Under the pieces are notes generated by a model. It saw only the letters and a program-made list of their open reading frames with translations. It searched no databases and was not told the origin of the DNA. A program made the translations under genes and the position numbers. Shown here one piece after another: positions 1-12,742 of a stretch of 64,000 nucleotides of DNA. Position 1 is the stretch's first letter. Each line of letters opens with the position of its first letter. The DNA comes from Hydractinia symbiolongicarpus (lineage: Eukaryota; Cnidaria; Hydrozoa; Anthoathecata; Hydractiniidae), in contig NC_079876.1 in assembly GCF_029227915.1 (NCBI RefSeq), positions 29,733,828-29,797,827 of the forward strand, given 5' to 3'.

Positions 1-22
1 TTAACCACTCGACCACCCTGGT
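1..22 (-). pseudogene. tRNA-Leu, 5' part only (cut by window edge)
   Basis: Acceptor 5' strand and half of the D arm are visible; the rest lies outside the window. Confidence 0.7.
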
Positions 23-391
23 TGATAATTCTGGTTAACAAAGTTACTTGAATTTGGAGAAAGTACGGGAAATGAACCTTAGTATTCTAAATCAACCAAG
101 AGCATTACCATTTGACTAACTTCAGATTTTTCAATAATTTGCCATTTTGTTAGCTCAACAAAATGAATGGAGCTGCAAAAAGGGATGGTAATATCTGGGA
201 CTTTGAGTTTGAAAGATTGAGATATGGAAGGTATTATTGCGCATCGTTAAGTAACGGCTGGTACAATTATTGCAGCTATTCTATTTCTCCAGGTTCGCTA
301 CTTCGCCACAACGTGTCATGGCAAACACATTTCCACGCTTTTTTCTCCAAGCATCCTTCAAACATCTTATCACCCAGATTAACCTAGTTAA

Positions 392-474
392 TACCAGAGG
401 TGGGGTTCGAAACCAGGCGGACAATTGTCCATTGGAACTTAAGTCCAACGCCTTAACCACTCGGCCACCCTGGT
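392..474 (-). tRNA. tRNA-Leu(UAA), T-stem damaged
   Basis: Acceptor, D and anticodon stems pair and the variable arm is good. The T stem has mismatches at both ends because the 5' strand reads CTGGT. Confidence 0.7.
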
Positions 475-1012
475 TGAAATTTCAGGTTACCAAGGTAACT
501 TGAACTTGGAAAAAGTACTGGCAATGAACCTTAATATTCTAAGTCGTGTACGAGCATTGACATCTGTCGACCTTCTTATCTCTTTAATAATTTGCCGCTT
601 TGCTAATTCAACAAATTGATTGGAACTGTAAAAAGGGATGGTAATTTTTAGGACTTTGAATTTGAAATTTTGAGATATGGAAGTAATAATTGCGCATCGT
701 GAAAAAACGGCTGGTAGAATTATTGTGGCTAATCTATTTCTCAAATTTGATCCTTCGCCACAACGTGTGATGGCAAACACATTTCCACGTTGAAATTCTT
801 CAAGCATCTTTCAATCATCTTATCAGACAGGTAATTTTTGGGATGTTAAGGGATAATTACGCATCGCGAAGTAACATCTGGTAGAATTACTGGTGCTATT
901 CCACTTCGCCATGTGCGATACTTCACCACAACGTATGATGTTAACACATTTCCACCGTCAAAACTCTCTAAGCATCCCTCAATCTTCTTATCACACAGGT
1001 TAACCTAGCTAA

Positions 1013-1095
1013 TACCATAAGAGGGGTTCGTACCCACCCAGACAATGGAGCAATCGAACTTAAGGCCAACCTCATAACCACTCGTCCATCCTGGT
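1013..1095 (-). pseudogene. Degenerate tRNA-Leu
   Basis: The length is right and a UAA anticodon is still visible, but the acceptor 3' strand, T stem, variable arm and D arm all carry changes. Twin of the copy at 2678. Confidence 0.75.
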
Positions 1096-1464
1096 TGAAA
1101 TTTTAGGTTAATAAGGTTACGTGAATTTGGAAATAGTACGGAAATTAACCTTAGTATTCTAAATCGAACAAGAGCATTTCCAATTGACGACTTTCAGATT
1201 TTTCAATAATTTGCCATTTTGATAGCTAAACAAAATGAATGGAGCTGCAAAAAGGGATGGTAATATTTGGGATTTTGTGTATGAAATTTTGAAATATGTA
1301 AGGGATAATTGCGCATCGTGAAATAACGGCTTTTAGAATTATTTGTGCTATTCCATTTCACCATGTGCGATACCTCATCACAACGTCTCATGTTAACACA
1401 TTTCCACAATTAAAACTCTCCAAGCATCCCTGAACCCTCCTTTCACACAGGTAAGCCTAGCTAA

Positions 1465-1547
1465 TACCAGAGGTGGGGTTCGAACCCGCGCGGACAATCG
1501 TCCATTGCAACTTAAGTCCAACGCCTTAACCACTCGGCCACCCTGGT
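1465..1547 (-). tRNA. tRNA-Leu(UAA), class A
   Basis: Acceptor and D stems pair fully, A73 is present and the B box is intact. One G-G mismatch sits in the anticodon stem and one C-A in the T stem. Twin of 3130. Confidence 0.8.
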
Positions 1548-1917
1548 TGAAATTGCAGGTTATAAAGGTTGCTTGAACTTGGAAAAAATACTGGTAATGA
1601 ACCTTAATATTCTAAATCGTGTAAGAGCATTAATATCTGTCGATCTTTTTATTTCTTTAACAATTTTCCTTTTAGATTATTCAACAAATTGACTAGAACT
1701 GCCAAAAAGTATGGTAATATTTGGGATTTTGAATTTAATATTTGTGATATGGAAATAATAATTGCATATCGTGAAATACCGGCCGGTAGAATTATTTGGG
1801 CTATTCTATTTCGCCATGTGGGATAATTCAACACAAGGTATCTTGTTAACGCACTTCCACGGTTAAACCTCTCCAAGCATCCTTCAATCATATTATCAAA
1901 AACGTTAGCCTAGCTAA

Positions 1918-2000
1918 TAACAGGGATGGGGTTCGAACCCACTCGGACATTCGTCCATTTGAAGTTAAGTCCAACGCATTAACCACTCGACCACCTTGGT
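1918..2000 (-). pseudogene. Degenerate tRNA-Leu(UAA)
   Basis: Acceptor 3' strand, variable arm and anticodon stem are altered; loop base 37 is C. Five As on the plus strand to the left give a T5 terminator for the minus strand. Confidence 0.65.
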
Positions 2001-2111
2001 TGAAAATTCTGGTTAATAAAGTTACTTGAATTTGGAGAAAGCACGGGAAATAAACCTTAGTATTCTAAGTCAACCAAGAGAATTACCATTTGACTAACTT
2101 CAGATTTTTCA

Positions 2112-2139
2112 AACGCCTTAACCACTCGGCCACCCTGTT
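2112..2139 (-). pseudogene. tRNA-Leu 5' fragment at duplication junction
   Basis: Only the 5' acceptor strand and D arm remain. Spacer sequence abuts directly at 2111; this is the breakpoint of the 1,665-bp duplication. Confidence 0.8.
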
Positions 2140-2677
2140 TGAAATTTCAGGTTACCAAGGTAACTTGAACTTGGAAAAAGTACTGGAAATGAACCTTAAT
2201 ATTCTAAGTCGTGTACGAGCATTGACATCTGTCGACCTTCTTATCTCTTTAATAATTTGCCGCTTTGCTAATTCAACAAATTGATTGGAACTGTAAAAAG
2301 GGATGGTAATTTTTAGGACTTTGAATTTGAAATTTTGAGATATGGAAGTAATAATTGCGCATCGTGAAAAAACGGCTGGTAGAATTATTGTGGCTAATCT
2401 ATTTCTCAAATTTGATACTTCGCCACAACGTGTGATGGCAAACACATTTCCACGTTGAAATTCTTCAAGCATCTTTCAATCATCTTATCAGACAGGTAAT
2501 TTTTGGGATGTTAAGGGATAATTACGCATCGTGAAGTAACATCTGGTAGAATTACTGGTGCTATTCCACTTCGCCATGTGCGATACTTCACCACAACGTA
2601 TGATGTTAACACATTTCCACCGTCAAAACTCTCTAAGCATCCCTCAATCTTCTTATCACACAGGTTAACCTAGCTAA

Positions 2678-2760
2678 TACCATAAGAGGGGTTCGTACCC
2701 ACCCAGACAATGGAGCAATCGAACTTAAGGCCAACCTCATAACCACTCGTCCATCCTGGT
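2678..2760 (-). pseudogene. Degenerate tRNA-Leu
   Basis: Twin of the copy at 1013, with the same lesions. Confidence 0.75.
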
Positions 2761-3129
2761 TGAAATTTTAGGTTAATAAGGTTACGTGAATTTGGAAATA
2801 GTACGAAAATTAACCTTAGTATTCTAAATCGAACAAGAGCATTTCCAATTGACGACTTTCAGATTTTTCAATAATTTGCCATTTTGATAGCTAAACAAAA
2901 TGAATGGAGCTGCAAAAAGGGATGGTAATATTTGGGATTTTGTGTATGAAATTTTGAAATATGTAAGGGATAATTGCGCATCGTGAAATAACGGCTTGTA
3001 GAATTATTGGTGCTATTCCATTTCACCATGTGCGATATCTCATCACAACGTCTCATGTTAACACATTTCCACAATTAAAACTCTCCAAGCATCCCTGAAC
3101 CCTCCTTTCACACAGGTAAGCCTAGCTAA

Positions 3130-3212
3130 TACCAGAGGTGGGGTTCGAACCCGCGCGGACAATCGTCCATTGCAACTTAAGTCCAACGCCTTAACCACTC
3201 GGCCACCCTGGT
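3130..3212 (-). tRNA. tRNA-Leu(UAA), class A
   Basis: Twin of 1465. It opens the region where class A and class B copies alternate. Confidence 0.8.
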
Positions 3213-3563
3213 TGAAATTGCAGGTTATAAAGGTTGCTTGAACTTGGAAAAAGTACTGGCAATGAACCTTAGTATACTAAATCGCGCAAGAGCATTACCA
3301 TTTGACGACCTTCAGATTTTTTAAAAATTTGCCGTTTTGATAACTCAACAGAATGAATGGAACTGCAACAAAGTATGGTAATATTTGGGATTTTGAGTTT
3401 GAAAATTTGAGATCTGGAAGGAATAATTGCACATTGTGAAATAACGGCTGGTACAACTATTGCAGCTATTCTATTTCTCCAAGTTCGATACTTCGCCCCA
3501 ACGTGTCATGGCAAACGCATTTCTACGGTTAAAACTGTCCAAGCATCCTTCAATCATCTTATC

Positions 3564-3568
3564 AAAAA
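3564..3568 (-). terminator. Pol III T5 terminator of a class B copy
   Basis: AAAAA on the plus strand reads TTTTT on the minus strand 16 bases past the tRNA 3' end. The same CAAAAACG context precedes nearly every class B copy in 3.5-24 kb, and also the copies at 38932, 43874, 44327 and 58208. Class A and the perfect copies lack it. Confidence 0.6.
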
Positions 3569-3583
3569 CGTTAACCTAGCTGA

Positions 3584-3666
3584 TAACACAGGTGGGGTTC
3601 GAACCCACTCGGACAATCGTCCATTGGTACATAAGTCCAACGCCTTAACCACTCTGCCACTCTGGT
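3584..3666 (-). tRNA. Degenerate class B tRNA, anticodon UAU
   Basis: The Leu-type body has loop CTTATGT, so the anticodon is UAU (Ile AUA) instead of UAA. Acceptor pairs 2-71 and 5-68 and one D-stem pair are broken. Likely not functional. Confidence 0.6.
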
Positions 3667-4201
3667 TGAAATTTCAGGTTAATAAGGATACTTGATTTTA
3701 GAAAAAGTACTTGCAATGAACTATAATATTCTATATCGAAAAAGAGCAAAACCATTTGACGACTTTCAGATTTGTCAATAATTTGCCGCTTTGATAGCTC
3801 AACAAAATAAATGGAGATGCAAAAAGGGATGGTAATATTTGGGATTTTGAGTATGAAATTTTGAGATATCGAAGGAATAATTGCGCATCGTGAAATAACG
3901 GCTTGTAGAATTATTGGTGCTATTCCATTTCATCATGTGCGATACTTCACCACGTAAAGGGATGGTATGTGCGATACTTCACCACGTAAAGGGATGGTAA
4001 TATTTGGGATTTTGTGTATGAAATTTTGAGATATGTAAGAGATAATTGCGCATTTCAAAAGAGCGGCTTGTAGAATTATTGGTGCTATTCCATTTCACCA
4101 TGTGCGATACCTCATCACAACGTCTCATGTTAACACATTTCTACAGTTAAAACTCTCCAAGCATCCCTCAATCCTGCTATCACACAGGTAAGCCTAGCTA
4201 A

Positions 4202-4284
4202 TACCAGAGGTGGGGTTCGAACCCGCGCGGACAATCGTCCATTGCAACTTAAGTCCAACGCCTTAACCACTCGGCCACCCTGGT
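4202..4284 (-). tRNA. tRNA-Leu(UAA), class A
   Basis: Typical class A. It shares A73, a full acceptor stem and an intact B box with 3130, 1,072 bp to the left. Confidence 0.8.
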
Positions 4285-4655
4285 TGAAATTGCAGGTTAT
4301 AAGGGTTTCTTGAACTTGGAAAAAGTACTGGCAATGAACAATAGTATACTAAATCGCGCAAGAGCATTACCATTTGACGACCTTCAGATTTCTTAATAAT
4401 TTGCCGTTTTGATAACTCAACAGAATGAATGGAACTGCAAAAAAGCATGGTAATTTTTGGGATTTAGAGTTTGAAATTTTGGGGTCTGGAAGGAATAATT
4501 GCACATTGTGAAATAACGGCTGGTACAACTATTGCAGCTATTCTATTTCTCCAAGTTCGATACTTCGCCCCAACGTGTCATGGCAAACGCATTTCTACGG
4601 TTAAAACTGTCCAAGCATCCTTCAATCATCTTATCAAAAACGTTAACCTAGCTGA

Positions 4656-4738
4656 TAACACAGGTGGGGTTCGAACCCACTCGGACAATCGTCCATTGGT
4701 ACTTAAGTCCAACGCCTTAACCACTCTGCCACTCTGGT
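4656..4738 (-). tRNA. Degenerate class B tRNA-Leu(UAA)
   Basis: UAA anticodon; acceptor mismatches at 2-71 and 5-68, D-stem A-G and 31-39 A-A mismatches. T arm and variable arm are intact. Confidence 0.65.
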
Positions 4739-5438
4739 TGAAATTTCAGGTTAATAAGGATACTTGATTTTAGAAAAAGTACTTGCAATGAACTATAATA
4801 TTCTATATCGAAAAAGAGCAAAACCATTTGACGACTTTCAGATTTGTCAATAATTTGCCGCTTTGATAGCTCAACAAAATAAATGGAGATGCAAAAAGGG
4901 ATGGTAATATTTGGGATTTTGAGTATGAAATTTTGAGATATCGAAGGAATAATTGCGCATCGTGAAATAACGGCTTGTAGAATTATTGGTGCTATTCCAT
5001 TTCACAATGTGCGATACTTCACCACGTAAAGGGATGGTATGTGCGATACTTCACCACGTAAAGGGATGGTAATATTTGGGATTTTGTGTATGAAATTTTG
5101 AGATATGTAAGAGATAATTGCGCATTTCGAAAGAGCGGCTTGTAGAATTATTGGTGCTATTCCATTTCACCATGTGCGATATTTCACCACGTAAAAGGAT
5201 GGTATGTGCGATACTTCACCACGTAAAGGGATGGTAATATTTGGGATTTTGTGTATGAAATTTTGAGATATGTAAGGGATAATTGCGCATTTCGAAAGAA
5301 CGGCTTGTAGAATTATTGGTGCTATTCTATTTCACCATGTGCGATACATCATCACAACGTCCCATGTTAACACATTTCCACAGTTAAAACTCTCCAAGCA
5401 TCCCTCCAACCTGCTATCACACAGGTAAGCCTAGCTAA

Positions 5439-5521
5439 TACCAGAGGTGGGGTTCGAACCCGCGCGGACAATCGTCCATTGCAACTTAAGTCCAGCGCCT
5501 TAACCACTCGGCCACCCTGGT
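5439..5521 (-). tRNA. tRNA-Leu(UAA), class A variant
   Basis: Class A with an additional C27-A43 mismatch, a change shared with 6511, 7582, 10632 and 19244. Confidence 0.75.
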
Positions 5522-5892
5522 TGAAATTGCAGGTTATAAAGGTTACTTGAACTTGGAAAAAGTACTGGCAATGAACCTTAGTATACTAAATCGCCCAAGA
5601 GCATTACCATTTGACGACCTTCAGATTTCTTAATAATTTGCCGTTTTGATAACTCAACAGAATGAATGGAACTGCAAAAAAGCATGGTAATTTTTGGAAT
5701 TTAGAGTTTGAAATTTTGAGGTCTGGAAGGAATAATTGCACATTGTGAAATAACGGCTGGTACAACTATTGCAGCTATTCTATTTCTCCAAGTTCGATAC
5801 TTCGCCTCAACGTGTCATGGCAAACACATTTCTACGGTTAAAAATGTCCAAGCATCCTTCAATCATCTTATCAAAAACGTTAACCTAGCTAA

Positions 5893-5975
5893 TAACAGAG
5901 GTGGGGTTCGAACCCACGCAGACAATCGTCCATTGGTACATAAGTCCAACGCCTTAATCACTCTGCCACTCTGGT
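5893..5975 (-). tRNA. Degenerate class B tRNA, anticodon UAU
   Basis: The anticodon loop reads CTTATGT. The acceptor has only the 2-71 mismatch. G19 of the D loop is A. Confidence 0.6.
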
Positions 5976-6510
5976 TGAAATTTCAGGTTAATAAGGTTAC
6001 TTGAATTTAGAAAAAGTACTGGCAATGAACTATAATATTCTAAATCGAAAAAGAGCATAACCATTTGACGACTTTCAGATTTGTCAATAATTTGCCGCTT
6101 TGATAGCTCAACAAAATAAATGGAGATGCAAAAAGGGATGGTAATATTTGGGATTTTGAGTATGAAATTTTGACATATCGAAGGAATAATTGCGCATCGT
6201 GAAATAACGGCTTGTAGAATTATTGGTGCTATTCCATTTCACCATGTGCGATACTTCACCACGTGAAGGGATGGTATGTGCGATACTTCACCACGTAAAG
6301 GGATGGTAATATTTGGGATATTGTGTATGAAATTTTGAGATATGTAAGGGATAATTGCGCATTTCGAAAGAACGGCTTGTAGAATTATTGGTGCTATTCC
6401 ATTTCACCATGTGCGATACATCATCACAACGTCCCATGTTAACACATTTCCACAGTTAAAACTCTCCAAGCATCCCTCCATCCTGCTATCACACAGGTAA
6501 GCCTAGCTAA

Positions 6511-6593
6511 TACCAGAGGTGGGGTTCGAACCCGCGCGGACAATCGTCCATTGCAAGTTAAGTCCAGCGCCTTAACCACTCGGCCACCCTGGT
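6511..6593 (-). tRNA. tRNA-Leu(UAA), class A variant
   Basis: As 5439, but loop base 37 is C instead of G. Confidence 0.7.
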
Positions 6594-6964
6594 TGAAATT
6601 GCAGGTTATAAAGGTTACTTGAACTTGGAAAAAGTACTGGCAATGAACCTTAGTATACTAAATCGCGCAAGAGCATTACCATTTGACGACCTTCAGATTT
6701 CTTAATAATTTGCCGTTTTGATAACTCAACAGAATGAATGGAACTGCAAAAAAGCATGGTAATTTTTGGAATTTAGAGTTTGAAATTTTGAGGTCTGGAA
6801 GGAATAATTGCACATTGTGAAAAAACGGCTGGTACAACTATTGCAGCTATTCTATTTCTCCAAGTTCGATACTTCGCCTCAACGTGTCATGGCAAACACA
6901 TTACTACGGTTAAAAATGTCCAAGCATCCTTCAATCATCTTATCAAAAACGTTAACCTAGCTAA

Positions 6965-7047
6965 TAACAGAGGTGGGGTTCGAACCCACTCGGACAATCG
7001 TCCATTGGTACTTAAGTCCAACGCCTTAACCACTCTGCCACTCTGGT
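6965..7047 (-). tRNA. Degenerate class B tRNA-Leu(UAA)
   Basis: Single acceptor mismatch (2-71), D-stem A-G and 31-39 A-A mismatches; T5 terminator present. Confidence 0.68.
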
Positions 7048-7581
7048 TGAAATTTCAGGTTAATAAGGTTACTTGAATTTAGAAAAAGTACTGGCAATGA
7101 ACTATAATATTCTAAATCGAAAAAGAGCATAACCATTTGACGACTTTCAGATTTGTCAATAATTTGCCGCTTTGATAGCTCAACAAAAAAATGGAGATGC
7201 AAAAAGGGATGGTAATATTTGGGATTTTAAGTATGAAATTTTGACATATCGAAGGAATAATTGCGCATCGTGAAATAACGGCTTGTAGAATTATTGGTGC
7301 TATTCCATTTCACCATGTGCGATACTTCACCACGTAAAGGGATGGTATGTGCGATACTTCACCACGTAAAGGGATGGTAATATTTGGGATTTTGTGTATG
7401 AAATTTTGAGATATGTAAGGGATAATTGCGCATTTCGAAAGAACGGCTTGTAGAGTTATTGGTGCTATTCCATTTCACCATGTGCGATACATCATCACAA
7501 CGTCCCATGTTAACACATTTCCACAGTTAAAACTCTCCAAGCATCCCTCCATCCTGCTATCACACAGGTAAGCCTAGCTAA

Positions 7582-7664
7582 TACCAGAGGTGGGGTTCGA
7601 ACCCGCGCGGACAATCGTCCATTGCAACTTAAGTCCAGCGCCTTAACCACTCGGCCACCCTGGT
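7582..7664 (-). tRNA. tRNA-Leu(UAA), class A variant
   Basis: C27-A43 variant of class A. Its flank carries a rare TAGAGTTATTGG spacer change also seen near 10.5, 17.0 and 19.1 kb. Confidence 0.75.
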
Positions 7665-8035
7665 TGAAATTGCAGGTTATAAAGGTTACTTGAACTTGGA
7701 AAAAGTACTGGCAATGAACCTTAGTATACTAAATCGCGCAAGAGCATTACCATTTGACGACCTTCAGATTTCTTAATAATTTGCCGTTTTGATAACTCAA
7801 CAGAATGAATGGAACTGCAAAAAAGCATGGTAATTTTTGGAATTTAGAGTTTGAAATTTTGAGGTCTGGAAGGAATAATTGCACATTGTGAAATAACGGC
7901 TGGTACAACTATTGCAGCTATTCTATTTCTCCAAGTTCGATACTTCGCCTCAACGTGTCATGGCAAACACATTACTACGGTTAAAAATGTCCAAGCATCC
8001 TTCAATCATCTTATCAAAAACGTTAACCTAGCTAA

Positions 8036-8118
8036 TAACAGAGGTGGGGTTCGAACCCACTCGGACAATCGTCCATTGGTACTTAAGTCCAACGCCTTAA
8101 CCACTCTGCCACTCTGGT
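8036..8118 (-). tRNA. Degenerate class B tRNA-Leu(UAA)
   Basis: Same state as 6965, with T5 terminator. Confidence 0.68.
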
Positions 8119-8488
8119 TGAAATTTCAGGTTAATAAGGTTACTTGAATTTAGAAAAAGTACTGGCAATGAACTATAATATTCTAAATCGAAAAAGAGCA
8201 TAACCATTTGACGACTTTCAGATTTGTCAATAATTTGCCACTTTGATAGCTCAACAAAATAAATGGAGATGCAAAAAGGGATGGTAATATTTGGGATTTT
8301 GAGTATGAAATTTTGACATATCGAAAGAATAATTGCGCATCGTGAAGTAACGGCTTGTAGAATTATTGTTGCTATTCCATTTCACCATGTGCGATACCTC
8401 ATCACAACGTCCCATGTTAACACATTTCCACAGTTAAAACTCTCCAAGCATCCCTCAATCCTGCTATCACACAGGTAAGCCTAGCTAA

Positions 8489-8571
8489 TACTAGAGGTGG
8501 GGTTCGAACCCGCGCGGACAATCGTCCATTGCAACTTAAGTCCAACGCCTTAATCACTCTGCCACTCTGGT
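8489..8571 (-). tRNA. A/B chimeric tRNA-Leu(UAA)
   Basis: The 3' half (T arm, variable arm) is class A and the 5' half (D arm, acceptor) is class B, with the switch near the anticodon. Several stem mismatches. Product of exchange inside the tRNA. Confidence 0.65.
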
Positions 8572-9107
8572 TGAAATTTCAAGTTAATAAGGTTACTTGA
8601 ATTTAGAAAAAGTACTGGCAATGAACTATAATATTCTAAATCGAAAAAGAGCATAACCATTTGACGACTTTCAGATTTGTCAATAATTTGCCGCTTTGAT
8701 AGCTCAACAAAATAAATGGAGATGCAAAAAGGGATGGTAATATTTGGGATTTTGAGTATGAAATTTTGACATATCGAAGGAATAATTGCGCATCGCGAAA
8801 TAACGGCTTGTAGAATTATTGGTGCTATTCCATTTCACCATGTGCGATACTTCACCACGTAAAGGGATGGTATGTGCGACACTTCACCACGTAAAGGGAT
8901 GGTAATATTTGGGATTTTGAGTATGAAATTTTGACATATCGAAGGTATAATTGCGCATCGTGAAATAACGGCTGGTACAACTATTGCAGCTATTCTATTT
9001 CTCCAAGTTCGATACTTCGCCCCAACGTGTCATGGCAAACGCATTTCTACGGTTAAAACTGTCCAAGCATCCTTCAATCATCTTATCAAAAACGTTAACC
9101 TAGCTGA

Positions 9108-9190
9108 TAACACAGGTGGGGTTCGAACCCACTCGGACAATCGTCCATTGGTACTTAAGTCCAACGCCTTAACCACTCTGCCACTCTGGT
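9108..9190 (-). tRNA. Degenerate class B tRNA-Leu(UAA)
   Basis: Carries the 5-68 acceptor lesion of 4656, 13362 and 14402. Confidence 0.63.
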
Positions 9191-9560
9191 TGAAATTTCA
9201 GGTTAATAAGGATACTTTATTTTAGAAAAAGTACTTGCAATGAACTATAATATTCTATATCGAAAAAGAGCAAAACCATTTGACGACTTTCAGATTTGTC
9301 AATAATTTGCCGCTTTGATAGCTCAACAAAATAAATGGAGATGCAAAAAGGGATGGTAATATTTGGGATTTTGTGTATGAAATTATGAGATATCGAAGGA
9401 ATAATTGCGCATCGTGAAGTAACGGCTTGTAGAATTATTGGTGCTATTCCATTTCACCATGTGCGATACATCATCACAACGTCCCATGTTAACACATTTC
9501 CACAGTTAAAACTCTCCAAGCATCCCTCCATCCTGCTATCACACAGGTAAGCCTAGCTAA

Positions 9561-9643
9561 TACCAGAGGTGGGGTTCGAACCCGCGCGGACAATCGTCCA
9601 TTGCAACTTAAGTCCATCGCCTTAACCACTCGGCCACCCTGGT
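9561..9643 (-). tRNA. tRNA-Leu(UAA), class A variant
   Basis: Class A with base 27 changed to A, giving an A27-A43 mismatch. Confidence 0.72.
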
Positions 9644-10014
9644 TGAAATTGCAGGTTATAAAGGTTACTTGAACTTGGAAAAAGTACTGGCAATGAACCT
9701 TAGTATACTAAATCGCCCAAGAGCATTACCATTTGACGACCTTCAGATTTCTTAATAGTTTGCCGTTTTGATAACTCAACAGAATGAATGGAACTGCAAA
9801 AAAGCATGGTAATTTTTGGAATTTAGAGTTTGAAATTTTGAGGTCTGGAAGGAATAATTGCACATTGTGAAATAACGGCTGGTACAACTATTGCAGCTAT
9901 TCTATCTCTCCAAGTTCGATACTTCGCCTCAACGTGTCATGGCAAACACATTACTACGGTTAAAAATGTCCAAGCATCCTTCAATCATCTTATCAAAAAC
10001 GTTAACCTAGCTAA

Positions 10015-10097
10015 TAACAGAGGTGGGGTTCGAACCCACTCGGACAATCGTCCATTGGTACTTAAGTCCAACGCCTTAACCACTCTGCCACTCTGGT
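10015..10097 (-). tRNA. Degenerate class B tRNA-Leu(UAA)
   Basis: Matches 6965 at an offset of 3,050 bp. Confidence 0.68.
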
Positions 10098-10631
10098 TGA
10101 AATTTCAGGTTAATAAGGTTACTTGAATTTAGAAAAAGTACTGGCAATGAACTATAATATTCTAAATCGAAAAAGAGCATAACCATTTGACGACTTTCAG
10201 ATTTGTCAATAATTTGCCGCTTTGATAGCTCAACAAAAAAATGGAGATGCAAAAAGGGATGGTAATATTTGGGATTTTGAGTATGAAATTTTGACATATC
10301 GAAGGAATAATTGCGCATCGTGAAATAACGGCTTGTAGAATTATTGGTGCTATTCCATTTCACCATGTGCGATACTTCACCACGTAAAGGGATGGTATGT
10401 GCGATACTTCACCACGTAAAGGGATGGTAATATTTGGGATTTTGTGTATGAAATTTTGAGATATGTAAGGGATAATTGCGCATTTCGAAAGAACGGCTTG
10501 TAGAGTTATTGGTGCTATTCCATTTCACCATGTGCGATACATCATCACAACGTCCCATGTTAACACATTTTCACAGTTAAAACTCTCCAAGCATCCCTCC
10601 ATCCTGCTATCACACAGGTAAGCCTAGCTAA

Positions 10632-10714
10632 TACCAGAGGTGGGGTTCGAACCCGCGCGGACAATCATCCATTGCAACTTAAGTCCAGCGCCTTAACCAC
10701 TCGGCCACCCTGGT
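10632..10714 (-). tRNA. tRNA-Leu(UAA), class A variant
   Basis: C27-A43 variant with one variable-arm change. Start of the segment copied at 19244. Confidence 0.72.
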
Positions 10715-11085
10715 TGAAATTGCAGGTTATAAAGGTTACTTGAACTTGGAAAAAGTACTGGCAATGAACCTTAGTATACTAAATCGCGCAAGAGCATTAC
10801 CATTTGACGACCTTCAGATTTCTTAATAATTTGCCGTTTTTATAACTCAACAGAATGAATGGAACTGCAAAAAAGCATGGTAATTTTTGGAATTTAGAGT
10901 TTGAAATTTTGAGGTCTGGAAGGAATAATTGCACATTGTGAAATAACGGCTGGTACAACTATTGCAGCTATTCTATTTCTCCAAGTTCGATACTTCGCCT
11001 CAACGTGTCATGGCAAACACATTACTACGGTTAAAAATGTCCAAGCATCCTTCAATCATCTTATCAAAAACGTTAACCTAGCTAA

Positions 11086-11168
11086 TAACAGAGGTGGGGT
11101 TCGAACCCACTCGGACAATCGTCCATTGGTACTTAAGTCCAACGCCTTAACCACTCTGCCACTCTGGT
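11086..11168 (-). tRNA. Degenerate class B tRNA-Leu(UAA)
   Basis: Class B; duplicated at 19698. Confidence 0.68.
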
Positions 11169-11537
11169 TGAAATTTCAGGTTAATAAGGTTACTTGAATT
11201 TAGAAAAAGTACTGGCAATGAACTATAATATTCTAAATCGAAAAAGAGCATAACCATTTGACGACTTTCAGATTTGTCAATAATTTGCCACTTTGATAGC
11301 TCAACAAAATAAATGGAGATGCAAAAAGGGATGGTAATATTTTGGATTTTGAGTATGAAATTTTGACATATCGAAAGAATAATTGCGCATCGTGAAGTAA
11401 CGGCTTGTAGAATTATTGGTGCTATTCCATTTCACCATGTGCGATACTTCACCACAACGTCTCATGTTGAGACGATTCCACGGTTTAACTCTCCAAGCAT
11501 CCCTCAATCTTCTTATCACACAGGTTAGCCTAGCTAA

Positions 11538-11620
11538 TGCTAGAGGTGGGGTTTGGACCCACGCGGACAATCGTCCATTGGATCTTAAGTCCAACGCATT
11601 AACCACTCGGCCACCCTGGT
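11538..11620 (-). pseudogene. Class C tRNA-Leu(UAA), B box altered
   Basis: The anticodon arm is perfect and has loop CTTAAGA. The B box is GGTCCAAACCC instead of GGTTCGAACCC and the acceptor 3' strand has two mismatches, so transcription by Pol III is doubtful. Confidence 0.7.
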
Positions 11621-11991
11621 TGAAATTGCAGGTTATAAAGGTTACTTGAACTTGGAAAAAGTACTGGCAATGAACCTTAGTATACTAAATCGCGCAAGAG
11701 CATTACCATTTGACGACCTTCAGATTTCTTAATAATTTGCCGTTTTGATAACTCAACAGAATGAGTGGAACTGCAAAAAAGCATGGTAATTTTTGGAATT
11801 TAGAGTTTGAAATTTTGAGGTCTGGAAGGAATAATTGCACATTGTGAAATAACGGCTGGTACAACTATTGCAGCTATTCTATTTCTCCAAGTTCGATACT
11901 TCGCCTCAACGTGTCATGGCAAACACATTTCTACGGTTAAAAATGTCCAAGCATTCTTCAATCATCTTATCAAAAACGTTAACCTAGCTAA

Positions 11992-12074
11992 TAACAGAGG
12001 TGGGTTTCGAACCCACTCAGACAATCGTCCATTGGTACTTAAGTCAAACGCCTTAATCACTCTGCCACTCTGGA
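11992..12074 (-). tRNA. Degenerate class B tRNA-Leu(UAA)
   Basis: T stem fully paired with loop TTCGAAA. The anticodon stem has two mismatches and base 1 is T. Confidence 0.6.
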
Positions 12075-12742
12075 TGAAATTTCAGGTTAATAAGGTTACT
12101 TGAATTTAGAAAAAGTACTGGCAATGAACTATAATATTCTAAATCGAAAAAGAGCATAACCATTTGACGACTTTCAGATTTGTCAATAATTTGCCGCTTT
12201 GATAGCTCAACAAAATAAATGGAGATGCAAAAAGGGATGGTAATATTTGGGATTTTGAGTATGAAATTTTGACATATCGAAGGAATAATTGCGCATCGTG
12301 AAATAACGGCTTGTAGAATTATTGGTGCTATTCCATTTCACCATGTGCGATACTTCACCACGTAAAGAGATGGTATGTGCGATACTTCACCACGTAAAGG
12401 GATGGTAATATTTGGGATTGTGTGTATGAAATTTTGAGATATGTAAGAGATAATTGCGCATTTCGAAAGAACGGCTTGTAGAATTATTGGTACTATTCCA
12501 TTTCACCATGTGCGATACTTTACCACGTAAAGGGATGGTAATATTTGGGATTTTGTGTATGAAATTTTGAGATATGTAAGGGATAATTGCGCATTTCGAA
12601 AGAACGGCTTGTAGAATTATTGTTGCTATTCCATTTCACCATGTGCGATACCTCATCACAACGTCCCATGTTAACACATTTCCACAGTTAAAATTCTCCA
12701 AGCATCCCTCAATCCTGCTATCACACAGGTAAGCCTAGCTAA

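Larger units (their letters stand above)
447..3255. repeat. Direct duplication, offset 1,665 bp
   Basis: The segment from 447 to about 1590 recurs from 2112 to about 3255 almost base for base, including the degenerate tRNA (1013/2678) and the class A tRNA (1465/3130). The left junction at 2111-2112 jumps from mid-spacer into the middle of a tRNA, so the duplication did not respect monomer boundaries. Confidence 0.9.
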
